Origin: Henckelia pumila
Lineage: Eukaryota > Streptophyta > Magnoliopsida > Lamiales > Gesneriaceae
DNA: 64,000 nt
NCBI RefSeq assembly: GCF_033568475.1
Contig: NC_133120.1
Span: 172,763,991 to 172,827,990, forward strand
Direction: 5' to 3'
Shown: positions 23,881 through 36,200 of the stretch, in pieces
How positions within the stretch are numbered: the stretch's first letter is position 1
How the letters are laid out: every line of letters starts with the position of its first letter
Program-made: the position numbers and the translations under genes
The notes under the pieces: model-generated
Seen by the model: only the letters and a program-made list of their open reading frames with translations
Database searches by the model: none
What the model was told of the DNA's origin: nothing

Positions 23881-25725
23881 TGAAAGAGTAGGTGCCCGGT
23901 GAGCCAACTTGTGGCTAAGGGCTTTGATGACTCTTTGTATAAACAATCTTTTGTTTAATATAATTTACACTTTTATTAATGGCAATGACTTTATCTTTCT
24001 TCATATTGTTATATTGTGATATACTATTGTTGTTTTGATAAAGACCTTGAATATACTATAGTGTATGTAAGATGTGGTAGCACATGAGGATGGCTATCAT
24101 GAAACACATATTATAGTCACTGTATATTCTAAACTGTTCCTAGTCGATTGAGCCGTCCGATAATAAGGATAAGGATCGCTCGAGTTTGAGACTAGCATTT
24201 GCGATGCAGAGTACCACGTTTCATTGGTAAGGAACATAGAGATGTTCGAAGCATGCAAATGGATATTCATACGATGAATGATCGAACTACCCTATCCGGA
24301 CTTTCCAAGTGGTTATCACTTATCGAGTGGATAAAGTCCGCGGTTTTGGTTGTACACCATTAGTCCTTACTACTTGAAACATCATTGAGACTCTATATGC
24401 TAGTACTGTGCTTTGACTCATTTACCGACTCTATTGGGGTCATAAGGTGTCGGGATTGGGTACAGTTACAACACATATAGGAGTCGATGCTTTGTTGTCA
24501 AGGATTCACCACATACTTGCGAGTGTGGATATCCTATGCGATCTGAGGAGATATTAGTGTGACGAATCTCTGGCCAGAGTACATGATGTGTTTTAAGAAA
24601 TGGTTTCTTAGTAACACATGCGATGTCACTATTTGATCTTCAAGATGTATTGCATAGTTATCGAATCTCGAACGACTCTCGATTTACCAATGGTTGTTGA
24701 TTCGATCGGGATATATGGATGAAGGGACCGTACTGTACGCTAACCAAAATCTATTGGTTCTTGCAGGCACTATCAGTGATACCTAGGGAATCATGGGGCG
24801 ATGTTGCTAGACGCTCTTACCATGATTCGATGGGCAAGTCAAAAATTGTTGTTCCGAGTCACAAGGAGTTGTGAGCCCACGGCTAGCTGTATCCCTGAAC
24901 CATTGAGGGTCACACAGAGTAATGGATTTTTAATCCCCGTTGAGATAGTTAAATTTAAAGAGTTAAATTTAATGAACAAAGAAGTTGGACTTCTTAATTA
25001 AGAGTAGAGGAGTAAGATTTCCTAAAATGACATAGGGATGGGCATTTTTGGAAATCACTGAATTCGGATTCAGAAAAATTTATCTTGACTTTAAAAGGTG
25101 CAGAAATGGTTTCTGTGCACATTGGTGAAATCGGTTTATCAATCGGAGTCATGATGAATTTTATATTAATTTCTGAACATGAGGGCTTTGCTTGTCGGGC
25201 TTGAACTTATGACTAATGGGCCCTAAGCTGTTAGCGGCCTACATTATAAATAAGTTATTGCAGTACAGAAATTACACACAACAGGTCACAAAATTTTCGA
25301 AAAACCCTAGTATTTTTCCTCTGAAGTGGCCGGCCCCTTTTCCCCTCTGCTCGGTAAAATCCAGTCTGTGAATTTTGAATTACAGTCTGGTTTAACGGAT
25401 CAAATTCGTTAATCTCTTCGTAGAAACTTCTGATAGATTTTTTAGTGCAATCTATCAGAGGGATTAATTATCCTTTCGTGGACCTGATTGAAGAACAGTT
25501 CGTCCATCAGTTCCAGGGATATACAACAAGAGCAGAGCAATCTGTTGGTGTCCATAATCTCGTTTCGAGATTGGAGGTAAAAATTTATAATAGTTATTTA
25601 ATTTTTACACACACAATTTAATCGTAAAGTTTTGATACCCATTATGGAATCGTTCCATATAAAATTTTTAAACTTCCGCTGCACCGGGTATCAATTCTGA
25701 TTGATCTGATCGTCGTTCTCCAACA
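23881..25725 (+). repeat. Cop-1 5' LTR
   Basis: This 1845-bp LTR starts TGAAAGAGTAGGTGCCCGG and ends TTCTCCAACA, closely similar along its length to the solo LTR at 20665 (for example the shared block around 21290/24530 and the closing cttccgctgcaccgggtatc). It is followed at once by a primer site, so it is the 5' LTR of an element. No matching 3' LTR was found downstream. The left flank is Gyp-2 RNase H, whose continuation (present in copy 2 near 62640) does not reappear. Confidence 0.9.
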
Positions 25726-25726
25726 G

Positions 25727-25739
25727 TGGTATCAGAGAC
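25727..25739 (+). other. Primer-binding site of Cop-1
   Basis: TGGTATCAGAGAC begins 2 nt after the LTR end (…ccaaca g tggtatcagag), the standard tRNA-iMet primer arrangement. This confirms 25725 as the LTR boundary. Confidence 0.88.
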
Positions 25740-27340
25740 AGATTGCTCAGATCAAACGATTAAATTAATCGATTGTACAAAATATTTTAAGCCTCGGTTT
25801 TTGAAACAAAATAAATATTTAAAAATAAAAATAAAAAAAATTTCGGGCAAAAACCCGGGCAGCGGTTTTCTGACTCTTCTTCCTTTCCTTTGCTGATAAC
25901 ACACGTTGGAATCAGATATATTAAAGGTAAGTTGAGATATATATTAGCCAAATTGCAGTTTAGTCCCTGAACTTTTGGCTAATTGCAATTCAGTCCCCGA
26001 AAAAGCGATTTAATTCAATTTCAATCCTTTTCAATTTAAGAATATTAGAATTTAATTCTAAACTCTAAATATTCCCAAATTAAATATTTTCGGATTAAAA
26101 TTAAATAATTCCGGGCCTTACAACGGGCGAGTCGGTTAAGGGTTGGCCTATTGCCGACCCGGACCCGAACCGGACTCCGCCCGTGGCCAGGTCTAGTTAT
26201 TTGTTGGGGTTTGGATGAAAAAAGATCTTTCAAGCAACTCTTATGATTAAAAGCGCGCATACCACAGGAGAGGGTGTTGTGCTTCGTTTCACACCACAAC
26301 ACATTTTTCTTTCTTTTTTTAATTTTTTTTTGTTTTTTATATATTTTATTTTAAATTCATTTTTTTTACCTCTTTTGCCTTTTGTTTACTTTTTACTTTT
26401 TTTATACATTCTAATTTTTTTTATATTGTCAATTTTTTGTTATAATTCGTCTTATAATATATAACTAGTAATCGGAGCATACACTTTGTCTGTGTACTAC
26501 AAAATTTATTATTATGAAGTAAAATTTGATTTTTATTTTCAGAAAGTAATTTTGAAGAACTAATTTATCAAATTGAGACGTGAAGTAGTAGAGAGATAAG
26601 TAGGAGTTGTCTTTCTTATTAGTGAATGATTTTTGAAAGAATATTTTGGTGTGTTTTTGATATACCAAAGCAGTTTCTATGATATCATCATCTATTATAA
26701 AATAAAATAAATAATGCATCAACTGATTAAATAAGTTAATATGAAAATAAAAAAAAATAATTATATATTTTACTCCAAAAATAATTAAATTCTGATCCAA
26801 AAAATTAGAAAAAAATTGAAATGTAAATGATCAAGAAAATCACATTTTTTAAATACAAATCTTATAATCCTTTGTTATAATTTTTTTAATTAACATATGA
26901 AAAATAAGTAAAAATAAAACACAAACTAAACGAAAGAGGGAAACAAAATGCCAAAAGGGAAAAAAAAAGTTCAAAAAATGGAAGAATATAAAATATATAA
27001 AAAATAGGCAAAAAATTTTAAAATGAAAATATTAAAAGAAATTAAAGATAGATAGAAGCTGATGCCCAAAACAATAAAAAAAATTAAATTAAAATAAATA
27101 TATATAAAAATACAAAAAAAGAATTTACAAAAAAGTTGTGCAATTATGCTAAAAATTGTCATTATAAATTATAACAATAAAATTACACAAAAAATTTTGA
27201 AAAGATAAAAACAAACTAATATACATTTTAAAAAAATAAAAAATTAATGATATATAAAAAAAGAAAACAAAAAGTTAAAAAGAATAAATTTAAAATATAT
27301 AAAAACAAAAAAAAAAAAGAAAAAAAAAAGAAAAAAGTGC
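25740..27340. other. Cop-1 leader remnant followed by extreme AT-rich tract
   Basis: From 25740 to about 26210 the sequence looks like untranslated retrotransposon leader (a duplicated cagtttagtccctgaactt / caattcagtccccg phrase, then a GC-rich accgggcctt...cccgtggcc block). No gag or pol follows. From about 26300 to 27340 it is almost pure A/T, T-rich on the left and A-rich on the right, with imperfect inverted similarity between the two ends. There is no gene. The element's coding part and 3' LTR appear deleted. Confidence 0.55.
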
Positions 27341-27560
27341 TGTGCTACTAGTAGAGGATCCAGTCCCTAAAAGCGCTTTATGCTAACGCGATAATGGCCT
27401 TTTTTTCTCTACCTCCAAAGCCTTTCTGGTGAGTTATTCTCATTCCTTGCAGTAGTGAGACGCAGATAAGGTCACATATCAAACCAGAGATTTTCTTCTC
27501 CACTGTCTAATTCCCTGAATTTGCATTTTCCCCACAATCCGGAACTTGGCAGATAGATTC

Positions 27561-29516
27561 ATGGCTGGAGCAGTAATGAATTGCGTTTCCTGTTGTGGGT
27601 TGTCGGGAAAGTTGAAGTCTCTTTCTCTCGCCACTCCAAATGCCACCTCTGCTGCCTTGAAGCCACTCAGCTTTTCATCCAATGCTTCCGTCAATCTTTT
27701 CTCTAAAGGTTAGACCAGCGAAAAACCAGTGAACCCATTTTCGTTTCGGTTGTTATATTGTAGAATTGGGTTTCTCATTTCTTACGTTCAGTGAGATGGA
27801 GTTTTTGTGAATATCACGCCTTTCTGAATTCTTGATGTTCTGGGTTTTCTTTCGGGGGTTGTGTTTTAGGGTTAGTTTCGGTGTGCCCGGTGCAAAGGCC
27901 GTTGCGGAGTTTGATAGTGTGTGAAGCTGGGACGACGAAGAAGGCAGACTCGGCCGCGAAGAGAGCTCGCCAAGCTGAGAAGAGGCGAATCTACAATAAG
28001 GCCCACAAATCCGAGATCCGGACTCGAATGAAGAAGGTCTGTTCACTCATTCGTTAAGCTATACTTCTATCCCGTTCTTGGATCTTTGAGGTATTAAAGA
28101 ATCTAGCATGCGAAAATACGAAGCTTGAAATCAGATAAAATATGTTCTTTGAGTTCGTGACCAAGTGGATAAAGGCCTAAAAAAAAGCACCTTGAAGGCT
28201 TGAACTAATGAAATATAAGGGATTTAAATGCATGACCTTCTTGCCTCGATACCATGTTATGATTTATGAAGATCTGTGCTGCAATTATCCTGCGGGAGTT
28301 CATGAACTGCATTAACCTTTGTCGGAACTCGGAAAGATTTATAATTTAAATCAAGGTTCGAAAGTGTTGTGATTGTGCGAGCAAGTTGAAGTTTTGTGAT
28401 ATGGCCCTTGCAGACATAATGCTTTGGAAGAACACGTAAAGGTGAAAGACTCTGGGATTGAATCACGATTTACTGATTTAAATGTAACATGAGTAATGTT
28501 TAAAATGTTGTGGAGGGTTGGAAATTATGTAATAAATTTTCACAAGGACAAGCAAGAAAGCTGAGGAATGGTCTACAATTTTTAGTGAAATTTTAAAGGT
28601 TTCCTTGCATGTGGACCTGGAAGCAGTTGAACTTGTGTGAGAGGAGTCCGGTTTTGAAATTACTGTTTGAATAATCTCGTAGAGTGGGTTAAATATTGTA
28701 TAATGTGAACCACGTGAAAACTAAGTGGAGTTGTCATTTTTAACCATTCTTTGGGACTGGGTTGCTGATAGTTTAGATGGGGATGTGATTTCTGTTATGC
28801 ATTACATCTCTTTGTGATTATGGATGTTTTACTTTTTGTTTGTTTACACAAATATGAAATATGATGTATATGGTTTTCGTCTAATCGACGCCAACTTATT
28901 ATAGAATTAGAAAAGCACAAGGCTGCGATTATTGGTATCTTGGATTTTGAGGGATAAAAATATGACTGTCATCAATTTAACTGGAATTAGCTGCAGAAGT
29001 TGCAAATTTGAAGTCTGTAAATCGGACTTAAGAAAGTTGCTTATAATTCACACTTCTGCAGGTGTTAATTCTTTCTTTTCACAACCGAAAGTGATGAACA
29101 CATCTCCAGGGAGGATACATGACTTAGAACACCCAAAATTTTCAAGCATTATTTTAGGTTTATTAACGGAAATGTGGAGTTTGTAAATGCAGAAACAGTG
29201 ACCTTTTAGTGAGTGGTGTAACTGAGCGGAGTTAAATTTGGTTGTCCAGTCAACTGATGCAAAACTCTCTAATTTTTAGGCTTTAGAGGCAATGGAAGCT
29301 CTTGTGAAGAAGACTGATGCACAAGCCGAAGAAGTACTTCCCATTGAAAAGCTGATAGCCGAAGCATATTCAGCCATTGATAAAGCTGTGAAGGTAGGAA
29401 CACTTCACCGAAACACCGGGGGAAGGAGAAAGTCCCGACTCGCCAGAAGAAAGAAGGCCGTAGAGATCCACCATGGATGGTATACTCCTGTTCCGGCTTC
29501 TCTCCAGGCAGCATAG
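27561..29516 (+). CDS. RPS20: 30S ribosomal protein S20, chloroplast precursor (bS20c)
   Basis: Nuclear gene for a small-subunit protein of the plastid ribosome that binds 16S rRNA early in assembly. Exons are 27561-27708, 27870-28036 and 29280-29516; the GT-AG introns join in phase (AAA G/GG; AAG/GCT) to 183 residues. Residues 1 to about 60 are Ser/Ala-rich with few acids, as expected of a plastid transit peptide. The mature part begins around [17 protein letters not shown], the basic helix typical of S20, and continues with [14 protein letters not shown], then [19 protein letters not shown] in the last exon. The length exceeds bacterial S20 (about 87 residues) by the transit peptide plus a short C-terminal tail ([11 protein letters not shown]). 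The start is the first ATG giving a transit peptide. The 1.24-kb second intron has no recognised element. It looks functional. Confidence 0.97.
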
Positions 29517-30179
29517 TCCCTGCATTCACTCATACGAGCGGTATCATTAGTTTTGTTTTTGTTTATCCGAATTAACTTGTATATGAATTTCCATGATACT
29601 GTCAACCAATTTATCACTCTCAGAGAGTTCAAATTATTGTATTGAAGTATGTTGGCAACATCGATGATCACTTTCTGTTTCTCATGATACTCCAATCTAT
29701 CGTTTTATAACTCATTTACAGCTACAATAAATGCTTCAAAATCAGAGGATTCTCAAGAACTGGGAATTGTAGATTTATTCATCGAATAGCTAGCTCACTA
29801 GTTTTCAACAGGCGAAGCATTTCACGAGTTAGCGCATGGAGCGAGCATACACGGTCTAGAAACATACTTGAAAAAATACAACTTTTGTCATGAAACTATA
29901 TGAAGTAAACTAATATCGAACCAATTTGATGATATCATCCTAATTTTAGCACGAGAATATATATATATCTATATCTATATTAAATCAATACTTTTTATTA
30001 TATAAAAAAAGAAAAAATAAATCAATTCTCGCGATAGTTCTAACAATATATAATTAAAAAATGAAATATAATATTCGATTCCCATGGAATAATTAATTAC
30101 TCTACTCCATATAAAATATATATTTTTAAAAAATTAAATTTCATACAAAAATAAGATGAGATACATAGACATGGATTGG
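29517..30179. other. Intergenic spacer between RPS20 and the PRA1-type gene
   Basis: About 0.7 kb separates the two plus-strand genes. The first part should contain the RPS20 3' UTR and polyadenylation signals (aataaat near 29727). The remainder is AT-rich with an (at)n/(atatct)n patch near 29960. No other gene is seen. Confidence 0.6.
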
Positions 30180-30189
30180 TAAATATAAA
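30180..30189 (+). promoter_or_regulatory. Possible TATA box of the PRA1-type gene
   Basis: taaatataaa followed by a purine-rich gagaggaagat tract lies 77 bp before ATG 30266. If used, transcription would start near 30210-30215, which argues against the upstream in-frame ATG at 30206 as the main start. The region is AT-rich, so confidence is modest. Confidence 0.35.
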
Positions 30190-30265
30190 GAGAGGAAGAT
30201 AGGGTATGTTACAAGTGAAGTTGGTTCCCAGCAAAGAAACTCCTTATCCCGCGAAGAGAATGGGA

Positions 30266-33200
30266 ATGGTGTTCACCCCGAACCCGCTAGCCCTAAGCGT
30301 ACCCGAACCCGAGTTCGAATCCTGGCTCCGCGACTCCGGCTACCTCGAAATCATCGACCAGCGCACCACCGACCTCCACCGCCTCACCACCGCCACCCCA
30401 CCTAATTCAGCCGCCGTAGACTCCACCTCCGCCGCTGTAACTGCCACAGCTACTAATTCTGAAGGTTTCCGCTCCTTGTTCTCCCTCATCTGGACCTTGC
30501 TCTCGCTCTTCACTTTCAACCCTTTCTCCAAGCTCACGACGGACGATTTCTCCAGCGATACTCCGCCTTGGACCACTGCCTTTTTTGGCTCCTCTGATTC
30601 TTACTCGTTCCCGTCTTCTCCCGCTCAGGTTCGCCTACGTGTCCACGAGAATGTCAAACGCTTCGCTCGCAATTACGCCTCGCTGTTCATCCTCTTTTTT
30701 GCCTGCTCCCTGTAATTACTCGTTCTTTCTGTTTCCTGCCCAAGCTGTTTTGTAGCTCTCTTTGGGGGTGGATTTCAATTATTTATTTTTATGGAAGCTA
30801 GGAAAATAGAATTTTTATGGGAAAAATTGGTTTGGGATGAATGATATTTCTGGAAAATAGAAACAAACAATGGAAATGCAACTAAAAATATTGAGTTTGA
30901 CGTTTCCTTCCTCAATTGTCTTTGGGGATTCGATTGCTTACACTGTGGTAATATGAAAATGTTGGTTGTGATGACAGGTATCAGTTGCCCATTGCCCTTG
31001 TTGGTCTTATTTCATGCTTAGCACTGTGGGATGTATTCAGGTTTGTAGGTGATCGATGGAAGTTGGATGGATATCCTTTACTAAGAGAAATTTTAATCCG
31101 TATTGTTCAGTGTGGTTAGTTTTCTAACACTCATTGGATTGAGTTTATATACTGTTACTATTCTTTTTAGCTCTTTCTTGTACAGAACCGAAAGACTATT
31201 GAAATTTGAATGTATGCAAAATCTTGTTGCTAATGCATGCAGTGGTATACAAATTATTTTGTAGAATAACCATCTTGAATTTAATTTGAGTCACGTCCCT
31301 TCCAGTTTGAACGCTGTGCATGCTCTAGTTCAAGGATATTGCATCTCGAACTGTTGGCACCTAGATTTCTTTTGTGAAGAGGTGGCTGGATCTCATCTCT
31401 TATCTTGCTGTCATTTCCCCTTAGAGGATAAACAACACGTCAACACCCATATTTCACAAAGCTTGTGCTCCCTCATAGAGTTATATAGTTTTCAAGTTCA
31501 TTGTGATGCGAATATATGCTGGATAGGCTTGAGCGATGATGCTTGTGACTGCGCACATCGACAGTATGTGTTAACTATTCTATTTATTTTTATTTTGGGA
31601 GTTTGTTTCATTTCTTATACAAAAAATGTCGGAGGATGCATTTGGTACCCGTTGATGGCCTTTGAGAAATTGTTAGCAACCACAATTAATATATACTATT
31701 AATAGAAGAGAATTATAGTCAAGAATAACCCAGAGATGATCTCTGTACCCTAGCCAAAGCTAGTCCCTAGCACAAGCTAGTAATAATCAAGCAAAAGGCA
31801 ATAAACTAAATGACTAACTCTCATCATTTGCCCCTAATATATTCCCCTTGCCCCTCTCCCAAGTCATTCCTTCTAGAATTCTCTTCACGACAAGATAATA
31901 GCTTCGGCCCAATGTATTAGGCCCATGACAATATCACTCTCTTGATCACTTACGGCCCATGGACCTAAGCTCCTAACAGAAATACTATGAACGACACTCA
32001 TGGTGTTCAAAACTAAGAAGATAAATGGTGGTAAAATGCCATAACAAAGGAAAGAAAGACAAATAGTCAAATAAAAGATATTTAGCAACCCATAATCAAT
32101 TGTGCATGTGAATCAATGGATCGATTGTTTTCAATGTTGTAAATGGCGGGGCGGTCAGTGATCGCCTACCGCCTTGGCCGCCCAGGCGGTTGAATTTTTT
32201 TAGCAATTTTCAATAGTCAATTATGTATAATCATGCAATGTAATTACAGATACTCACACTTTTTTTGTGTAATATATATAATTAAATAATGTTTATGCCT
32301 AAAGAACCTTCATACAATATATACAATCTAGACAAAGTGCAAATAAATATATAAATGCAAACTAACAAGATAATTAAGGTGGTGGTTGATGGCGGCAGCG
32401 GCGGAGGGCGGATGGAGGCGGTTTGAGGCAGGTGGTGACTGATGGCGAAGGACATTTGAAACCAAAAATAAATACAAAAGAGAGAGAGAGGTGTTTTTAT
32501 TATATCTAAGGTTTTTAAAATTGATTGACTTTGACTGAATTTTAAAATTATTTGACTTTGATAATTGATTGGAATTTTGAAATCATTGACCGCCTCGGCC
32601 GCCTGCTTGCCCGCCTCCGCCGCCAGATGGCCTCGGACCGCCTACAGGGACCGCCTTAGACTAAGGCGGGGCGGTCGAGGGCTGCCTACCGCCTAGGCAC
32701 CGCTTAGGCGGCCGCCTCGACCGCCATTTAGAACACTGATTGTTTTTAATTTTCATGTCATCATATATTCCGAACAAAAAATGAAACCTATTGTATAGGA
32801 AAAGGTCCAATGGAAGAGTCCCAGAAGAAGGTTAATTAGACGGAGGATACGGGCCGCAATCGAGGCGGACGACTCTAACTACTAGCATTTAAATAAATAA
32901 AGAAAAATACGGATTTAAATTTTTTTTTGACGTTACCTATTTGTTTGAACACCAATCCAGCTGTCTCAAAACATTTTAATAAATGCCTCAAACAGAAGAC
33001 AACCACAGGGTAAAAAGTTATACATGTTCAGTGGATCATCCGACACAAAGCAAATGTAATAATAGTTTTACATATCATAATAAACGCAGGGAAAAACACA
33101 TCCTGCTACTAACGGGAAATCAAAAACGACATAAATTCATTATTTCCAATAACATAATGCGGAAGAAAAATAAAAGAGCGGCAACGGTTGAGGGCGTGCC

Positions 33201-36200
33201 ACCGAACACTACAGATTCTGATGATCCTGCCCGCAGCCTCATCTGCAAACTCACCTGCACCAAGCATAGTAAGGAGCCTAAAAGCCCAACAAGATTTTGC
33301 GCTATATATAAAAAGATTCAAAATATATGCAGCATACTAAAAATAATACTAAGTATAATATGAGACTCTCACGAATGAAATGTAATAACATGTCCGAAGT
33401 AGAAACAATCACAATATGCAATGAAAATATAACATTCATGAACCATTTACCCTTTTCAATTATCTTGTGAATTTAGATCCTCTATTGTGACTATGGTTTT
33501 GATCGATCAATGGCTACAGTACTATGCCGACAAGGATACTGAGATCTCTCCCGACACCACATTGCCCTTCTGAATTGGTACCGACCTCGTACTACACGTC
33601 TGGTTGGTAGGGAAGCCGAGATTTCTCTTGACCTCGTACTACACGTTTGGTGGGTACGAAAGTCGAGATGTCTCCCGACCTCGTATTACACGTCTAATTT
33701 TGGCAAGTGAACCAGAGCATCCCCCGACCCATCATTGCACGTCTAAGTCACAACCAACTCACTTCATTCATTAACTTTTCATTAAATTTATCCTTTTCAC
33801 ATTTAACTTTTTATCTTTTCATCTTTTCATAATTTAAACTTCGGGCGTTAATGAATAAACTGACATGAACCCAAAAAGATAAGATAAACTTTGAATTAAT
33901 GGATGAACGACGTATAAGTGGCCACTCTTAGACTTATGGACCTTTCTAGCATTACTTAGACTTATACCCAAAAAGGTTAAACCGGGCGTTCGGCCCGTAC
34001 GAACCATAACTTAGCTCATTCGTATCCAAAAGACCTCCCGTTCGAACCGACACCTCATACACATCTTATATTACTTCTAGGATCAATATTTACCCTTTTA
34101 TGACAACCCAAACATCCCGATCAAATTGGTTTCCCGGACAGCCCCTAACTTTCCAGAAAAATTTGCTCATGACACTTCAACTTAAACCAATTCTTTCTTA
34201 CTCGATTCTTATCCGAAATAAGCCCAATTTGAACCGACGCGACCCTAACATCATCCACAATCAGTGAAACCAGGGTAGCCCCTGACAAGACCTCAAGAAG
34301 GTGACGACCAAACCCATTTCCTAGAGGCGAGCCGCACCCATTTCCTAGAGACGAGCCGCATAGGCTATAAAATTCTGTTTTGGTTCTCCAATTGCTAAGG
34401 CTTTCCAAACCCATTCATCATGACCTATCACACCAAAAATCCATCCAATCACCCTCTAAGACTCCCTAAATGTCCAGCAAGACCCCTCGAGGTAGTCACT
34501 TTCACGGTGCTAGCTCAATTCAAACGTTTAATCCCATACGATCACCCGACATCCTCAAACACTACAAACTACCCCATCCAAAATCCATCAAGTCCAGCCC
34601 GTACTACTCATCTATGCACTTCCAATATCACATTTACATCCTAAGTTCACCCCTTGGGCAACCCTTAACCTCCTCATCCATTTTATCAAAATCTTGATTT
34701 CAAACGCCCCAAAGTCAAGTCAAATTGCAACATTTCAATACATATATATAAAAGCGCTAGCATAACACAATGTATAACATATAACCACCCCTATACACAT
34801 TACATTGGATCGAAAATGGCACGCACAATCTGATTTTTCTTTCAATACATCCAAATTTTCATTTAAATGCAAGAATCTCATCCATTCAAGTTCATAAAGC
34901 ATGCTAGCAATTAAAAATGCACAAAACCAACTTCAAGCCCCCTTTACTACTGAAATTCGAAACTCACACACCCCATAAACACAAAATAATCTGCAAAATT
35001 CGAATTCAAAGGGAAAGAACCAAGAAAACATATATCCTATGCTTGGGTTTAAAAAAGAAGTGAAATTTCTTGCCTAAACCACTTCAAGAATCAAGGAAGG
35101 GGACGGCTAGGCTGTAGGAAAGGCTCGACCAGCAGCTTAAGGACCTCTCACAGGTGGTCTTCGGCGTGGCACGGTGGTGGCTCGGTTGCTGGGCGGCGGC
35201 CGAAGTTGAAGGGGAAGAAGAATGGTGAAGGCCGATAGTTTAGGGAAGGAGCAATGAAGATGCCGTGAAGATTTCTTGGAGAGGGAGTGAAGGGCGGCTG
35301 AAGTGTCTTAAAAATCCTAGGTTGTGTGTGTTGTGTGATATTTTAAGTGTAGTGTATGTATAGGTAGGTGGTGTGAGTGTAGGGTGAGTACAAAATGGCT
35401 TTTTCACTTATAAAATTGCTACTTTTATTATTACAACTTTAGGCTTAGGATTTTGCACTCAAGGTCCAGCTTAGGAAGGGATTAAGCTGCTGGTTCGGCC
35501 ATTCTTTCAGCCTAGCTGTCCCCCCTCCTTGTTCATTCCAGTTTGAGGCAAGAAACTTCATTCTCTTTTTAAACCCGAGCATAGAATATATGTGTTCTTG
35601 GTTCCTCCCCTAAATTTTAAAGTTTTCAGATTATTTTGTGCATAAATGGTGAATTTGTTTCGAAAATTCAGTAGGTTAGGGCTTGAGAAATTGATTTTGT
35701 GCATCTTTCATTTCTAGTGTGATTTATGAACTTGATTCAATGAGATTCTTGCATTAAATTGGAAAATTTGTTGTATTGAATGAAAAATCAGATTTATGTA
35801 TGCCATGTTCGACCCATTATAGTGTGTATATGGTTGGTTATATGATATACATGGTGTTATGCAAGCCTTTTTATACATATGTATTGAAATGTTGCAAATT
35901 GGCTTGAGTTTGGAGAGTTTGAAATCAAAATTTTGATGAAATGGATGAAGGGGTGGAGGGGCTGCCCATGATGTGTTATTAGGAGTTAAATGTGATTTTG
36001 AAAATGTGTTGGATGAGTAGTAGGGGCTGAACTTAGTGGATTTTGGATGGAGTGTTGATTTGTAGTGTTTGAGGGTGTCGGGTAATCGTATAGGGTTAAA
36101 CGTTTGAATTTAGCTAACCCCGGACAAGTGACTAGCTTAAGGGCTCTTGCTGGACATTTAGGGACACTTGGAGCGTGCTTGGATGAATTTTGATGTGATA

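Noticed and set aside
28932..29186. 84-codon frame in RPS20 intron 2
   Set aside because: It sits inside a well-supported GT-AG intron with no recognisable product.
30206..30265. Upstream in-frame ATG giving a 20-residue longer PRA1H
   Set aside because: It lies only about 20 bp after the likely TATA box, and PRA1.H-type proteins start with MVF...NPL, matching ATG 30266.
31286..31702. 138-codon open frame within PRA1H intron 2
   Set aside because: It matches no family I recognise, has no splice or start context, overlaps the start of the solo LTR, and is within chance length for intron sequence.
32983..33363. Open frames in LTR copies A, B and C (for example 32983-33363 and 37300-37683 on the other strand)
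   Set aside because: They are parts of the same LTR; the frames are not kept to the same length among the copies and have no known domain.
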